DNA of 64,000 nucleotides, taken from Terana coerulea. Taxonomy: Eukaryota; Basidiomycota; Agaricomycetes; Polyporales; Phanerochaetaceae. Under the pieces are notes generated by a model. The model had not been told where the DNA came from, did not search any database, and saw only the letters and a list, made by a program, of their open reading frames with translations. Where the stretch lies: contig JAKOGH010000645.1 of the NCBI GenBank assembly GCA_024811115.1, positions 1 to 64,000 of the forward strand. Direction: 5' to 3'. Shown piece after piece: positions 62,670 to 64,000 of the stretch (the first letter of the stretch is position 1; each line of letters starts with the position of its first letter). Position numbers and translations under genes: made by a program.

Positions 62670-64000
62670 TTAGCGTCGTCTGAGTAGTGTAGAAGCTTGC
62701 TGGAAGGTTCTGCGTTCCCACCCATAACTAAGGCATGCATTAGACATCGTTCCTTCAACAATTACAATGATACTCACCAGCTGACAAGGCACCCAAGTAC
62801 GCAGCCTGCTCCCAACGTGACATGGCCAAATCGAGCACCTAAAGTCAAGGGTAACTGCGCATACTGATGCTCGCCAAGTCGTATGACGGCAGCCGAAACT
62901 GCGAAGACCCCCAACACCTTCATGGGAGGTACAGCGTTTCGCCAATCCACTAACGCAGCGGCGCCTCGGCTCTTGAAGAAGCGCCTTGCAAATGTCCACG
63001 CGTAGAGTGCTCGTAGCCACAAGTTGAGCACGTTCGCCCAGACGAGGCCTGTGTCTCCGAGTCCCAGCCCCTGTGCCAGTACGACGGCCGCACCGACAAA
63101 CCCGAGGGAGAAGGCTAGGAGCCAGCGGCTCTGAGCGCGCAGATCTGCAGGCGTGGCGGTGGATGTGAAGAATGCCTCGAGGATGCCATTGAAGGCCATG
63201 GCGGGGATGTAGTAGATGTAGGTGCGGAGGATCGCCGGCGCTGAGGTCTGCAAGTAGCGCGGCGGAAGGACCAGAGACAGCGCCAGGGACAGATAGGGCG
63301 GCGCGAAGGTGACCAGTAGGAGGAATAGATGAGTGAAAGCGAGCAGCAAAACGAGCAACACGCTGGAGGCTATCTGAAGGGATTCCTGCGTGTTTGCCGT
63401 AGTCGACGAGAGGGTTTTGGAGAAGAAAAGACGAGAGGTTTCTTCAATTGGTTGGAATATAATCCGTGCGACAAGTGAGCCTGTGAAGCGATGACTCTCA
63501 GCTTTCAGCTTATTCTGATAAGCTATTGCGTACCATAATTGGAAGCTACCGCATATCCGCCTTGGTCTGCAAGAGGACTTAGCCGAGACACCAAGAACCT
63601 GTCGCCTTCAGTGAGGAAGTGCTTAATGACAGACTGCCCCGTCATCGCCGTGGATAATCGTAGCAATGAGGAATCGAAGTATTGAACTTGAGTACTAAAT
63701 GATTCGATTAGCTCTATTTCTTTGTGCAAATGGGAAATACACACTTGCCATGCACCTTGGTGGTGACCTTGCTCGGCCAGTAATCCAACTGAAACGCGTA
63801 CGCAGAGAGAAATCCGAACAGCATAGTCAGACCATACGCCGCCTGACCCGCAGCGAAAGCCACGAGGGCCCAGTTCGGCGACAGCGACACGAGTGTTACA
63901 AACGTCACAGCGGTCTTCATGAACACGGCCATCCCTTCCGTCCTCACGCGAACGTCTAACCGGAGCTCATTCTGCGCGCGGATGTAGAGAGGCTCCGACA
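62670..64000 (-). CDS. RFT1: Rft1, lipid-linked oligosaccharide pathway protein (5' end outside window)
   Basis: Multi-span ER membrane protein needed for N-glycosylation; long described as moving Man5GlcNAc2-PP-dolichol across the ER membrane, a role still debated. Exons, from the window edge inward: 63745-64000 (partial), 63534-63694, 62778-63480 and 62670-62727; introns of 50, 53 and 50 bases. Landmarks: SEPLYIRAQNELRLDVRVR, MTGQSVIKHFLTEGDRFLVS, GGYAVASNYGSLVARIIFQP, IEETSRLFFSKTL, LPPRYLQTSAPAILRTYIYY, AMAFNGILEAFFTSTATP. Spliced carboxy end ERRTFQQASTLLRRR. About 390 residues are present; the N-terminal spans lie beyond 64000. No frame break. Confidence 0.9.

Overview
The window is nuclear DNA of a filamentous basidiomycete, most likely a mushroom-forming (Agaricomycetes, Polyporales-like) fungus. 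Genes lie on both strands, most have several introns of 40-65 bases with GT...AG ends, intergenic gaps are short, and the proteins are typically fungal: a CreA/Mig1-type repressor, mitochondrial porin, dynactin p62, Rft1, an Snf5/Sfh1 subunit, secreted aspartic and serine carboxy-peptidases, and F-box/LRR proteins.

Layout. 1-8.3 kb: the end of an F-box gene, a Cdc25/arsenate-reductase-type rhodanese (minus), mitochondrial porin (plus) and an ABC transporter. 8.6-24 kb: an accessory island. It holds four copies of one small secreted protein family (9.4, 17.2, 19.3 and 21.9 kb), two of them arms of an inverted segmental duplication, together with a 1.36-kb terminal-inverted-repeat transposon with target-site duplication, a 175-bp CACTA-like miniature element, dispersed and tandem repeats, and one arrestin-like gene between the arms. 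24-27.7 kb: no recognisable gene. 27.7-38.7 kb: CreA-type regulator, a divergent pair of membrane-anchored aspartic proteases, dynactin p62 and a two-span membrane protein. 39.9-47.1 kb: F-box protein, a pyridoxamine-oxidase/ferredoxin-reductase fusion, and a multi-pass membrane protein. 48-64 kb: Snf5/Sfh1, two uncharacterised basidiomycete proteins, a queuosine salvage enzyme, a family X polymerase-like protein with a degraded active site, two tandem serine carboxypeptidases, a doubtful membrane-protein gene and the 3' part of RFT1.

The most novel material is the secreted-protein island. Each intact 189-residue copy has a signal peptide, a pro-region, a conserved Lys-Arg Kex2-type site and a 104-residue mature part with four cysteines. 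Two copies are intact and two are broken.

A caution for any user: about a dozen otherwise well conserved genes are interrupted by one- or two-base length changes, many in or beside mononucleotide runs. The coding potential continues in the next frame, so many probably reflect consensus errors rather than dead genes. Exon coordinates were worked out by hand from splice signals and reading frame; small errors are possible.
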